Below are positions 1 through 5,965 of a stretch of 10,034 nt of DNA, in pieces. The notes under the pieces are model-generated. The model saw nothing but the letters and a program-made list of their open reading frames with translations, was not told where the DNA came from and ran no database searches. The stretch spans positions 1 to 10,034 of the forward strand of contig JAJTBL010000042.1 of assembly GCA_021286925.1 (NCBI GenBank). Direction: 5' to 3'. Each line of letters starts with the position of its first letter. Positions within the stretch are counted from its first letter, which is position 1. The translations under genes and the position numbers were made by a program. The stretch is from Spirochaetia bacterium. Its GTDB lineage: Bacteria > Spirochaetota > Spirochaetia > Treponematales > Rectinemataceae.

Positions 1-1
1 C

Positions 2-841
2 GAGCACGTTCTTCTTGCTCGTCAGGTCGGCGTTCCCGCTGTCATGGTTTTCCTGAACAAGGTTGACCTCGTTGATGATCCCGAGCTTATTGAGCTGGTT
101 GAAGAAGAAGTTCGCGACCTTCTCAATTTCTATGGTTTCCCTGGCGACAAGACCCCCATTATCAAGGGATCAGCGTTCAAGGCAATGAGCGAGCCGGACA
201 ACCCTGAGGCCACCAAGTGCATTCAGGATCTTCTGGATGCTATGGACTCCTTCTTCCCCGATCCGGAGCGCTTGACTGCCAAGCCCTTCCTGATGCCGCT
301 CGAAGACGTGTTCTCCATTTCTGGCCGCGGTACGGTTGTAACCGGCCGTGTGGAGCGCGGTATTGTTCATGTCAATGACACTGTCGAAATCGTCGGTATC
401 AAGCCGACCAGATCAACTGTCGTCACTGGCGTTGAAATGTTCAACAAGCTCCTCGATGAAGGCCAGGCTGGTGATAACATCGGCACCCTGCTTCGCGGTG
501 TTGATAAGAAGGAAGTTGAGCGCGGACAGGTTCTCGCCAAGCCGGGTACCATCACTCCCCACACCAAGTTCAAGGGCCAGATCTACTGCCTCTCCAAGGA
601 AGAAGGCGGCCGCCACAGCCCATTCTTCTCTGGCTACCGACCCCAGTTCTACTTCAGGACTACCGATATTACCGGTACTGTCAACCTTCCTGAAGGCAAG
701 GAAATGGTTATGCCTGGCGACAACACCGAGATCAACGTCGAGCTGATCTACCCGATCGCTATGGAGAAGGGACTCAAGTTTGCTATCCGCGAAGGCGGAC
801 GAACAGTAGCTTCCGGTCAGGTAATTGAAGTTATTGCCTGA
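2..841 (+). CDS. tuf: Elongation factor Tu, C-terminal 279 residues (5' end outside window)
   Basis: EF-Tu is the GTPase that carries aminoacyl-tRNA to the ribosomal A site. The frame is open from base 2, with no start codon in the window; by comparison with E. coli EF-Tu about 115 N-terminal residues (P-loop, switch regions, DCPG) lie upstream. The fragment begins EHVLLARQVGVP, then shows the G4 guanine-specificity motif NKVD (fragment residues 19-22) and the G5 motif SAF (57-59). Domain 2 follows with the hallmark FSISGRGTVVTGRVERG, and domain 3 with EGGRHSPFFSGYRPQFYFRT and the C-terminal AIREGGRTVASG. The ATG at 44 is an internal Met inside the G domain, not the start. The gene ends in TGA at 839-841 and is followed directly by an intrinsic terminator, so it is probably the last gene of its own transcript. 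Identification is secure. Confidence 0.98.
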   Translation, partial: EHVLLARQVGVPAVMVFLNKVDLVDDPELIELVEEEVRDLLNFYGFPGDKTPIIKGSAFKAMSEPDNPEATKCIQDLLDAMDSFFPDPERLTAKPFLMPLEDVFSISGRGTVVTGRVERGIVHVNDTVEIVGIKPTRSTVVTGVEMFNKLLDEGQAGDNIGTLLRGVDKKEVERGQVLAKPGTITPHTKFKGQIYCLSKEEGGRHSPFFSGYRPQFYFRTTDITGTVNLPEGKEMVMPGDNTEINVELIYPIAMEKGLKFAIREGGRTVASGQVIEVIA

Positions 842-858
842 GTTTTTCTGAAATAATT

Positions 859-900
859 GGCTGTCTGGCCGGGTTTCCGTCTAGACAGCCTTTATTTTTT
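859..900 (+). terminator. Intrinsic terminator after tuf
   Basis: An 8-bp perfect stem pairs 859-866 (GGCTGTCT) with 883-890 (AGACAGCC). The interior continues with a G-U and a G-C pair, one C/U mismatch and a CGG/CCG helix closed by a GTTT loop at 873-876. The stem is followed directly by TTTATTTTTT at 891-900. A GC-rich stem plus U-tract 18 bases after the tuf stop is the textbook Rho-independent form. It separates tuf from the ribosomal-protein genes. Confidence 0.9.
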
Positions 901-910
901 CTGCAATAAT
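882..910 (+). promoter_or_regulatory. Putative sigma-70-type promoter for the S10-spc operon
   Basis: TAGACA at 882-887 matches the -35 consensus TTGACA in 5 of 6 positions. AATAAT at 905-910 matches TATAAT in 5 of 6 and is preceded by TG at 902-903 with one base between, an extended -10. The spacer is 17 bases (888-904), the optimal length. The expected start is about 916-918. The -35 lies in the distal arm of the tuf terminator and its U-tract fills the spacer. Position between a terminator and rpsJ supports it; there is no experimental evidence in the sequence, and the match was found by eye. Confidence 0.6.
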
Positions 911-916
911 ACCTTG

Positions 917-1059
917 CTTTCTGCGCAGTAGGCGTGGAAGGTGTGTCATGTTTTGTACGTGACAGCACGAGGCTCTCAGGCTTCGTGGCACAGAATGAAT
1001 TTGGCGCGCCCGCCCGGGTACGGCCAGGTTTGCATGTGCAAGAGTTCTTTGGAGGACAT
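917..1059 (+). promoter_or_regulatory. Structured 5' leader of rpsJ (candidate ribosomal-protein leader)
   Basis: This non-coding stretch between the predicted start and the rpsJ ATG can fold into successive hairpins. Hairpin A: 944-951 with 957-964 (8 bp, one G-U, loop TTTGT), extendable by 941-943 with 966-968 around a bulged G965. Hairpin B: 966-973 with 980-987 (8 bp, one G-U, loop TCTCAG). C: an imperfect GC-rich stem at 1001-1027, enclosed by 988-992 (GCACA) with 1035-1039 (TGTGC). The ribosome binding site GGAGG at 1051-1055 lies just after. In enterobacteria the S10 leader binds L4 to repress the operon; a comparable role here is inference only, and no specific homology to that leader was seen. 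The frame of rpsJ is open upstream to a GTG at 934 but does not look like protein of this family. Confidence 0.45.
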
Positions 1060-1365
1060 ATGAAAGACAGAATCCGCGTCAGGCTCAGAGGCTTTGATGT
1101 GCGCCTTGTCGACGACAGCGCAAGCAGTATCGTCAAGACTGTACAGTCCGCAGGAGCTAAAGTTTCCGGTCCGATTCCGCTTCCGACCAGAATCAACAAG
1201 TTCACCGTCCTGCGCTCGCCCCATGTTCATAAGAAAAGCCGTGAGCAGTTTGAAATGAGGACGCATAAGCGCCTTATTGATATTCTTGAACCTACATCGG
1301 AAGTCATGGATGCTTTGATGCGCCTGGAGCTTCCTGCTGGTGTGGATGTCGAAATCAAGCAGTAA
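1060..1365 (+). CDS. rpsJ: 30S ribosomal protein S10
   Basis: S10 (101 residues, family usual length 100-105) sits in the 30S head near the A-site side and, in many bacteria, also forms the NusB-S10 antitermination pair. The N-terminus KDRIRVRLRGFDVRLVD is the first beta strand and helix. The long loop that reaches into the head carries GPIPLPTRINKFTVLRSPHV, the S10 signature, followed by KKSREQFEMRTHKRLIDI. The C-terminus ends LELPAGVDVEIKQ, common in spirochaetes. The ATG at 1060 was chosen because GGAGG at 1051-1055 sits 4 bases before it and it matches the family N-terminus. The in-frame GTG at 934 would add 42 residues with no family similarity. First gene of the operon, followed by a 72-base gap before rplC. 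Confidence 0.97.
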   Translation: MKDRIRVRLRGFDVRLVDDSASSIVKTVQSAGAKVSGPIPLPTRINKFTVLRSPHVHKKSREQFEMRTHKRLIDILEPTSEVMDALMRLELPAGVDVEIKQ

Positions 1366-1382
1366 GCTGTACAGCTTGCTTG
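1356..1382 (+). repeat. Inverted repeat / hairpin across the rpsJ stop codon
   Basis: The 14-base perfect palindrome AAGCTGTACAGCTT at 1364-1377 forms a 5-bp stem with a GTAC loop. It is extended outward by CAAGC (1356-1360) with GCTTG (1378-1382) around a 3-base bulge (1361-1363). It overlaps the rpsJ TAA at 1363-1365. No U-tract follows, so it is not an intrinsic terminator; it may be an RNA processing or stability element, or chance. Confidence 0.4.
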
Positions 1383-1393
1383 AAATATGCTGA

Positions 1394-1420
1394 AACGCCC
1401 GGTTTCGTACCGGCCGCGTT
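1394..1420 (+). promoter_or_regulatory. Hairpin upstream of rplC
   Basis: AACGC (1394-1398) pairs with GCGTT (1416-1420) and CCGGT (1399-1403) with ACCGG (1409-1413), giving ten Watson-Crick pairs with a single 2-base bulge (1414-1415) and a TTCGT loop at 1404-1408. It ends 6 bases before the AGGAG (1427-1431) that serves rplC. It could modulate rplC translation or be an RNase site; function is unknown. Confidence 0.4.
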
Positions 1421-1437
1421 CAACGCAGGAGAACCGA

Positions 1438-2061
1438 ATGATCGGACTAATCGGAAAGAAGGTTGGAATGACCCAGGTTTTCGACGGCTCAGGGAAATTG
1501 ATTCCTGTTACCGTCGTCCAGGTTGTTCCGAACGTCGTAGTCGGCAAGAAGGTCGCCGACAAAGATGGCTACAACGCAATTGTCGTTGGTGCCTATGAAA
1601 AGAAGAAGTCGAGGGTTTTGAAACCCTACGCCGGACAGTTCCCTGAGGGGATCGCTCCTACCAGAATCCTCCGCGAGATGCGCGATTTTGAAAAGGATGT
1701 CAAGGTTGGTGAAACGCTCGATGTTTCTCTTCTTGAAGGTGTGCGGTTTGTTGATGTGACCGCGACTTCCAAGGGAAAGGGCTTCCAGGGCGTTGTCAAG
1801 CGCTGGGGTTTTGGAGGCGGACGCAGTACGCATGGTTCCAAGTTCCACAGAGAGCCGGGATCGACAGGACAGAGTACCTACCCGCACAAAACTTTCAAGA
1901 ATGTAAAACTTCCTGGAAGAATGGGAAGGGAGCGTGTTACGGTTTTAAATCTGAAAGTAGTTCGTGTTGACGCAGAAAAAGGTGTTGTCCTTATCAGGGG
2001 CGCCCTTCCTGGTCCGCGCAACTGCGATGTGCTTGTTCGCAAAGCGATCAAGAAGAACTGA
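1438..2061 (+). CDS. rplC: 50S ribosomal protein L3
   Basis: L3 is an early 23S rRNA-binding protein that nucleates 50S assembly and reaches toward the peptidyl-transferase centre. The 207-residue protein starts MIGLIGKKVGMTQVF, the standard L3 N-terminus. The central GKGFQGVVKRW (about residues 113-123) and the extension GGGRSTHGSKFHREPGSTGQ (126-145) lie in the tentacle that enters the rRNA core. Gln145 corresponds to the glutamine methylated by PrmB in E. coli, and LPGRMGRERVTVLNL follows. The ATG at 1438 follows AGGAG at 1427-1431. An in-frame ATG at 1387 would add 17 residues outside the family and falls in the hairpin region. Preceded by the longest intergenic gap inside the operon and followed 14 bases later by rplD. 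Confidence 0.97.
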   Translation: MIGLIGKKVGMTQVFDGSGKLIPVTVVQVVPNVVVGKKVADKDGYNAIVVGAYEKKKSRVLKPYAGQFPEGIAPTRILREMRDFEKDVKVGETLDVSLLEGVRFVDVTATSKGKGFQGVVKRWGFGGGRSTHGSKFHREPGSTGQSTYPHKTFKNVKLPGRMGRERVTVLNLKVVRVDAEKGVVLIRGALPGPRNCDVLVRKAIKKN

Positions 2062-2075
2062 AGGCGGAGGACCCA

Positions 2076-2711
2076 ATGGAAAGCAAAGTAATTTCCGTAG
2101 AGGGGAAAGAGCTCAGGAATCTTGAGCTGTCCGAAGCCGTCTTCGGACTTCCCGTTAATGAAGATGTCATCTGGTATGCAATCAATAACGAACTGGCGAA
2201 TGCCCGTGTCGGAACTGCTTGCACCAAGGACAGAAGTGAAGTGCATGGCACCAACCGCAGACCGTACAGCCAGAAAGGCACCGGCCGCGCTCGCCATGGT
2301 GATACGAAATCCAACGTCTATGTCGGCGGCGGTATTTCATTCGGCCCGAAACCCAGAGATTATTCCTACATGATGCCGCGCAAGGCGAAACAGCTTGCCA
2401 TGAAGACTATTCTGAGCATGAAGGCTCAGGATGGGACTCTTGCGGTAGTAGAAGATTTTACGGTTGAGACTGGTAAGACAAAAGACCTGCTGAAAAAACT
2501 CTCAGTGGTTTTGAATGTCAAGGAACCCGAGCGCACTGTTCTCATCCTCAAGGATGACGATCCGATGCTCAAGCGCGCCGCAAGGAACCTTCACTGGCTT
2601 ACCTACCTCTCATATAACAGGCTCAGGGCTCATGACCTCTTCTATGGCAGAAAAGTAGTTGTTCTCGAATCTGCCGCGAAGTTGCTCAATGAGATGTATG
2701 CTGGCAAATAA
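2076..2711 (+). CDS. rplD: 50S ribosomal protein L4
   Basis: L4 binds 23S rRNA early and lines the polypeptide exit tunnel; in E. coli it also represses the S10 operon. The 211-residue length is typical (about 200-215). The signature loop RPYSQKGTGRARHGDTKS (about residues 62-79) is the extended arm that inserts into rRNA near the tunnel constriction, followed by GGGISFGPKPRDYSYMMPRK. The C-terminal globular part shows VLILKDDDPMLKRAARNL and ends with a helix. GGAGG at 2066-2070 lies 5 bases before the ATG. Whether it autoregulates here through the rpsJ leader cannot be told from sequence. The N-terminal strand is ESKVISVEGKELRNLELSE. Followed 12 bases later by rplW. Confidence 0.97.
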   Translation: MESKVISVEGKELRNLELSEAVFGLPVNEDVIWYAINNELANARVGTACTKDRSEVHGTNRRPYSQKGTGRARHGDTKSNVYVGGGISFGPKPRDYSYMMPRKAKQLAMKTILSMKAQDGTLAVVEDFTVETGKTKDLLKKLSVVLNVKEPERTVLILKDDDPMLKRAARNLHWLTYLSYNRLRAHDLFYGRKVVVLESAAKLLNEMYAGK

Positions 2712-2723
2712 GGAGCGCCGAAT

Positions 2724-3008
2724 ATGGATTATAAATCGATTTTGATCGAGCCGGTGCTCTCCGAGAAGAGCAATCTCATGCGTGAGTCCGGCCAGTATGT
2801 GTTCAAGGTTGACTCCCGTGCCGATAAGCTCATGATCATGGAAGCCGTTGCGAAAATGTTCAACGTGCATCCTGTATCATGCAACATTATCAACGTCGCG
2901 TCAAAGCCCAAGCGGCTCCGCGGCAGACCGGGCAGAACCGCAGAATGGAAAAAAGCGATCGTCAAGCTCCAGAAGGGTGAAACGATTCGAGTATTTGAAG
3001 GTGCGTAA
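2724..3008 (+). CDS. rplW: 50S ribosomal protein L23
   Basis: L23 sits at the exit of the peptide tunnel and is the docking site for trigger factor and the signal recognition particle. The 94-residue protein has the family pattern: the N-terminal IEPVLSEKSNLM helix, YVFKVDSRADKLMIMEAVAKMF (central strand and helix, residues about 25-46), and the basic rRNA-contacting loop SKPKRLRGRPGRTAEWKKAIV (61-81). The last strand is KLQKGETIRVFEG. AAGGAG before the ATG supports the start. It lies between rplD and rplB, the canonical position, with 12 and 17 bases on either side. Confidence 0.97.
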   Translation: MDYKSILIEPVLSEKSNLMRESGQYVFKVDSRADKLMIMEAVAKMFNVHPVSCNIINVASKPKRLRGRPGRTAEWKKAIVKLQKGETIRVFEGA

Positions 3009-3025
3009 GGAAGTAAGGGGAAACT

Positions 3026-3856
3026 ATGGGTATTAGAACTTTCAGGCCGATTACGCCAGGCCTGCGCCACCGCGTTCAGGTGGTGAATGATGAAATCACG
3101 ACCAACAAGAGCAATCCCGAAAAATCCCTTACAAGGGGTAAGCCGAGCACTGGCGGTCGTGCGTCCAACGGAAGAATTTCCGTTCGGCATCATGGCGGCG
3201 GACACAAACGCCTCTATCGCCAGATCGACTTCAAGCGTGACAAGTTCGGTATTGCGGGGAAGGTTACTTCCATCGAATACGATCCGAACCGCAGCGCGAA
3301 CATTGCCCTGATTACCTATGCTGATGGTGAAAAACGCTATATCATCAGCCCCAAGGATCTGAAGGTCGGACAGACAATCATGTCCGGTCCTACTGCTTCT
3401 CTTGAAGTAGGTAATGCACTGCCGCTGGAAAACATTCCGGCCGGCTTTACGGTGCACAATGTTGAATTGACCCTTGGTAAGGGTGGACAGCTTGCCCGCT
3501 CAGCCGGCGCGAGCGCTCTTATCGCCGGTTATGAAGGCGACTATGTGGTTCTCAAGCTCCCCTCGGGCGAGTTGAGAATGGTGTTCAAGAAGTGCATTGC
3601 TACCATCGGTGCCGTAGGCAACGAAGAGCACATGAATGAACGAATCGGCAAGGCCGGCCGTTCCCGGTGGCTGGGTATCCGCCCAACCGTCCGCGGTACT
3701 GTCATGAACCCTGTTGATCACCCGCATGGTGGTGGTGAAGGTCGAGGAAAGGGCTATAAACAGCCTGTATCACCGTGGGGCCAGCCTGCGAAAGGCTACA
3801 AGACGCGTGATCCGCACAAGCCTTCCGGCCGCTTCATAACCAAGCGCCGCAAGTGA
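3026..3856 (+). CDS. rplB: 50S ribosomal protein L2
   Basis: L2 is the largest conserved 50S protein, needed for subunit association and peptidyl-transferase activity. The 276 residues match the usual 272-278. Visible landmarks are the N-terminal extension MGIRTFRPITPGLRH, GRISVRHHGGGHKRLYRQID (49-68), KVTSIEYDPNRSANIALI (OB-like domain, 79-96), the SH3-like domain with GKGGQLARSAGASA, and the C-terminal VMNPVDHPHGGGEGRGKG (226-243). That last motif contains the invariant histidine implicated in peptidyl transfer in E. coli. The protein ends with a basic tail, SGRFITKRRK. The ATG follows AAGGGG by several bases. No unusual residues noted. Followed 15 bases later by rpsS. Confidence 0.98.
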   Translation: MGIRTFRPITPGLRHRVQVVNDEITTNKSNPEKSLTRGKPSTGGRASNGRISVRHHGGGHKRLYRQIDFKRDKFGIAGKVTSIEYDPNRSANIALITYADGEKRYIISPKDLKVGQTIMSGPTASLEVGNALPLENIPAGFTVHNVELTLGKGGQLARSAGASALIAGYEGDYVVLKLPSGELRMVFKKCIATIGAVGNEEHMNERIGKAGRSRWLGIRPTVRGTVMNPVDHPHGGGEGRGKGYKQPVSPWGQPAKGYKTRDPHKPSGRFITKRRK

Positions 3857-3871
3857 GATAGGAGCATACTC

Positions 3872-4150
3872 GTGTCAAGATCCGTAAAAAAAGGGCCATT
3901 CATTGAGAAGAGCCTGTACAAGAAAGTAATTGATGCCAGCAAGTCTGGAGACAAGAAAATGGTGAAAACCTACTCCAGAACTTCCACAATCATTCCCGAA
4001 ATGGTTGGACAGACTATTTCGGTGTATAACGGCAAGACCTGGGTTCCTGTCTATGTGACGGAGAACCTTGTCGGTCACAAGCTCGGCGAATTCGCTCCCA
4101 CCCGCATTTTCCGCGGGCATGCGGGAAGCGATAAAAAAGCCGCAAAGTAA
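3872..4150 (+). CDS. rpsS: 30S ribosomal protein S19
   Basis: S19 lies in the 30S head, pairs with S13, and contacts the A-site finger and tRNA. The 92-residue protein starts with GTG at 3872, giving SRSVKKGPFIEKSL, the standard N-terminus. AGGAG at 3860-3864 lies 7 bases before it. The signature TSTIIPEMVGQTISVYNGK and VPVYVTENLVGHKLGEFAPT are complete, followed by RIFRGHAGSD and a lysine-rich tail. The GTG start is supported by the family N-terminus; there is no in-frame ATG nearby that would preserve it. Followed 13 bases later by rplV. Confidence 0.97.
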   Translation: MSRSVKKGPFIEKSLYKKVIDASKSGDKKMVKTYSRTSTIIPEMVGQTISVYNGKTWVPVYVTENLVGHKLGEFAPTRIFRGHAGSDKKAAK

Positions 4151-4163
4151 TAGGGGTGTGACC

Positions 4164-4532
4164 ATGGTTGACAACAAGACCGGTTACCGGGCAACAGCCA
4201 AATGGCTTATCGCTTCGCCCTTCAAGGTCCGCCCCGTCGCTGACCTTGTCAGGGGCAAGCCGTATACCGAGGCGCTGGCCATTCTGGACAATATGCCTCA
4301 CAAAGGCGCCCGGCTTATCAGAAAAGTTGTGGTTTCTGCCGCCTCAAACGGCCTCAGCAAAAACCGCAAACTCGATGAAGACATGCTTTATATCAAGGAA
4401 CTCAGAATCGACGAAGGTCCGAGAATGAGAAGAGTCTGGTTCCGTGCTCGCGGAAGAGCGGACATGCTCATCAAGAGAATGTGCCATATCTCCTGCGTAG
4501 TCGATGAAATCGGCAAGAAGTCGGAGGCGTAA
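4164..4532 (+). CDS. rplV: 50S ribosomal protein L22
   Basis: L22 binds all six 23S rRNA domains, and its long beta hairpin lines the exit tunnel near the macrolide site. The 122-residue protein has the globular domain features SPFKVRPVADLVRGK (18-32), AASNGLSKNRKLDEDMLYIKE (59-79) and the hairpin EGPRMRRVWFRARGRADMLI (84-103), then KRMCHISCVV. By eye, the usual proline of the IMPRAKG segment in E. coli L22 is replaced here by Phe in VWFRARG (91-97). The ATG at 4164 follows a modest SD, AGGGG at 4152-4156. The 3' end contains GGAGG at 4523-4527, the ribosome binding site of rpsC, which begins 1 base after the stop, so the two are probably translationally coupled. Confidence 0.96.
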   Translation: MVDNKTGYRATAKWLIASPFKVRPVADLVRGKPYTEALAILDNMPHKGARLIRKVVVSAASNGLSKNRKLDEDMLYIKELRIDEGPRMRRVWFRARGRADMLIKRMCHISCVVDEIGKKSEA

Positions 4533-4533
4533 G

Positions 4534-5316
4534 GTGGGTCAGAAAGTAAATCCGATCGGACTCAGGATCGGCATCAACAAAGACTGGAGTTCACGCTGGT
4601 ACGTCGAGCCTCGCGATTACGCGAAAACGCTTCATGAAGATTTCGCGATTCGGAAGCGGATTCTCGAACTGCCGGAAGTTAAAGGCGCTGATGTCGCTGA
4701 AATCGAAATCATCCGCCATCCCCAGCGAGTTACGGTGATTATTCATACGGCACGGCCTGGCGTCCTTATTGGCGTCAAGGGCGCGAATATCGACAAAATC
4801 AGCCTTGAGATCCAGAAGGTCGCATCGAAGAAGGTGCAGATCAAGATCAAGGAAATCAAGAAGACTGATACCAATGCCCAGATTGTCGCCCAGAATATCG
4901 CCCGCCAGCTCGAGGGCCGCGGCTCTTTCAGAAAAACCATGAAGAGCGCTATATCGAATGCAATCAAGGGCGGAGCCCAGGGCTGCAAAGTTAGGCTTTC
5001 CGGCCGTCTCGGCGGCGCAGATATGTCCAGAACCGAAGAGCTCAAGGAAGGACGAATTCCGCTTCATACCCTCCGAGCCAACATCGATTACGGCTTCTAT
5101 GAGGCCCAAACAACGTTCGGCAAGATCGGGGTCAAGGTCTGGATTTATCAGGGAATGGTTTACGCGAGCGACAAGAATGAAGACGCCGGCATGCTGGCGA
5201 AGAAAGCCCGGCGCGAACCAGCTGCCCAGGGAGCTGAGCGCCGCGAAGGCGGCGAACGCAGGCCCAGGCGCGAGCGTCAGGACACTTCAAGGGCTGACGA
5301 CAGGGCAAGGAGCTAA
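4534..5316 (+). CDS. rpsC: 30S ribosomal protein S3
   Basis: S3 forms, with S4 and S5, the mRNA entry channel and the ribosomal helicase. The start is GTG at 4534, giving GQKVNPIGLRIGINKDW, the invariant N-terminus; GGAGG lies 6 bases before it inside rplV. The type II KH domain shows ARPGVLIGVKGANIDKI with its GxxG loop as GVKG (80-83). The C-terminal domain includes GCKVRLSGRLGGADMSRTE, EGRIPLHTLRANIDYG and KVWIYQGMV. The protein is 260 residues, longer than E. coli S3 (233), because of a charged, Arg-rich and low-complexity tail (about 225-260, 12 Arg in 36 residues). Such disordered tails vary among bacteria. Followed 3 bases later by rplP. Confidence 0.97.
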   Translation: MGQKVNPIGLRIGINKDWSSRWYVEPRDYAKTLHEDFAIRKRILELPEVKGADVAEIEIIRHPQRVTVIIHTARPGVLIGVKGANIDKISLEIQKVASKKVQIKIKEIKKTDTNAQIVAQNIARQLEGRGSFRKTMKSAISNAIKGGAQGCKVRLSGRLGGADMSRTEELKEGRIPLHTLRANIDYGFYEAQTTFGKIGVKVWIYQGMVYASDKNEDAGMLAKKARREPAAQGAERREGGERRPRRERQDTSRADDRARS

Positions 5317-5319
5317 ATC

Positions 5320-5736
5320 ATGCTTATCCCGAAGAGAGTAAAACACAGAAAGCAGCAGCGCGGAAGAATCCACGGTGATGCTCACTGCGGCAATACAATC
5401 GCCTTTGGCGAGTATGGTCTTGTCTGCCTTGAGCCGGAATGGCTGACCAATCGTCAGATTGAAGCCGCCCGTATCGCGCTGAACCGCTATATCAAGCGTG
5501 GCGGAAAGATGTGGATCAGGATTTTCCCGGACAAACCCTATTCCAAGAAACCCTTGGAAACTCGAATGGGTAAAGGAAAGCCGGGTCCTGAATACTGGGT
5601 CGCCGTTGTCAGGCCGGGAACTGTTCTGTTCGAACTTTCCGGTGTTGATGCGAAGGTGGCGGAAGAAGCGATGAGGCTTGCTGGATCGAAGCTTCCTGTC
5701 AAGACCAAATTCGCGACACGCGAGGAAACGGAGTAA
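5320..5736 (+). CDS. rplP: 50S ribosomal protein L16
   Basis: L16 is a late-assembling 50S protein that helps position A-site tRNA. The 138-residue length is typical (136-145). The N-terminus MLIPKRVKHRKQQRGR is the rRNA-binding arm. Signatures are FGEYGLVCLEPEW, RQIEAARIALNRYIKRGGK, WIRIFPDKPYSKKP and RMGKGKPGPEYWVAVV. Arg82 in RMGKGK aligns with E. coli Arg81, which is hydroxylated by YcfD in that species. Two cysteines (23, 36) sit at positions not usually Cys; no zinc motif is formed. AAGGAG at 5307-5312, within the end of rpsC, is 7 bases before the ATG, suggesting coupling. Followed 4 bases later by rpmC. Confidence 0.97.
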   Translation: MLIPKRVKHRKQQRGRIHGDAHCGNTIAFGEYGLVCLEPEWLTNRQIEAARIALNRYIKRGGKMWIRIFPDKPYSKKPLETRMGKGKPGPEYWVAVVRPGTVLFELSGVDAKVAEEAMRLAGSKLPVKTKFATREETE

Positions 5737-5740
5737 GGCG

Positions 5741-5947
5741 ATGAAAAATTCGTTTAAAGAACTTAAATACGAGGAACTTCTCGCCAAGCGCGAAGATCTC
5801 CGCAAGAAATATTTCGACCTCCGCTTCCAGATGGTTGTCGGGCATGTCGAAAATCCTCTTGAAAAGAGAAACCTTCGAAGACAGATTGCGCGGGTAGAAA
5901 CCCTTATAACCCAGGCAAAAAAGAAGCTTGCCGGGGAACAGGCGTAA
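5741..5947 (+). CDS. rpmC: 50S ribosomal protein L29
   Basis: L29 is a small helical-hairpin protein next to L23 at the tunnel exit. The 68 residues agree with the family (60-72). The two long helices are visible: FKELKYEELLAKREDLRKKY followed by FDLRFQMVVGHVENP, and RNLRRQIARVETLITQAKK, the typical L29 C-terminal helix. The ATG at 5741 is preceded only by a short AAGG overlapping the rplP stop, with the purine-rich GAGGAAACGGAG before it. The in-frame ATG at 5678 lies within rplP and would add residues unlike L29. Followed 18 bases later by rpsQ. Confidence 0.96.
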   Translation: MKNSFKELKYEELLAKREDLRKKYFDLRFQMVVGHVENPLEKRNLRRQIARVETLITQAKKKLAGEQA

Positions 5948-5965
5948 GGACCCGAGGAGATTATT

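Noticed and set aside
1003..1018. GGCGCGCC and CCCGGG palindromes in the leader as protein-binding operators
   Set aside because: Short GC palindromes are common by chance and act more plausibly as parts of the RNA stem; no repeated operator copies were seen.
934..1059. N-terminal extension of S10 starting at GTG 934
   Set aside because: The frame is open but the extra residues show no S10 similarity; a strong GGAGG and ATG at 1060 give the canonical N-terminus, and the region pairs well as RNA.
1364..1377. Palindrome AAGCTGTACAGCTT as an intrinsic terminator
   Set aside because: No U-tract follows; the downstream bases are GCTTGAAATATGC, so it is kept only as a hairpin.
1387..1437. N-terminal extension of L3 starting at ATG 1387
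   Set aside because: L3 proteins begin at the MIGLIGKKVGMTQ sequence at 1438 with its own AGGAG; the upstream codons overlap the hairpin region and resemble no L3.
2729..3457. Long minus-strand reading frame opposite rplW and rplB
   Set aside because: It is antisense to two clear ribosomal-protein genes, has no recognisable domain or ribosome binding site, and long antisense frames arise readily from the codon bias of such genes.
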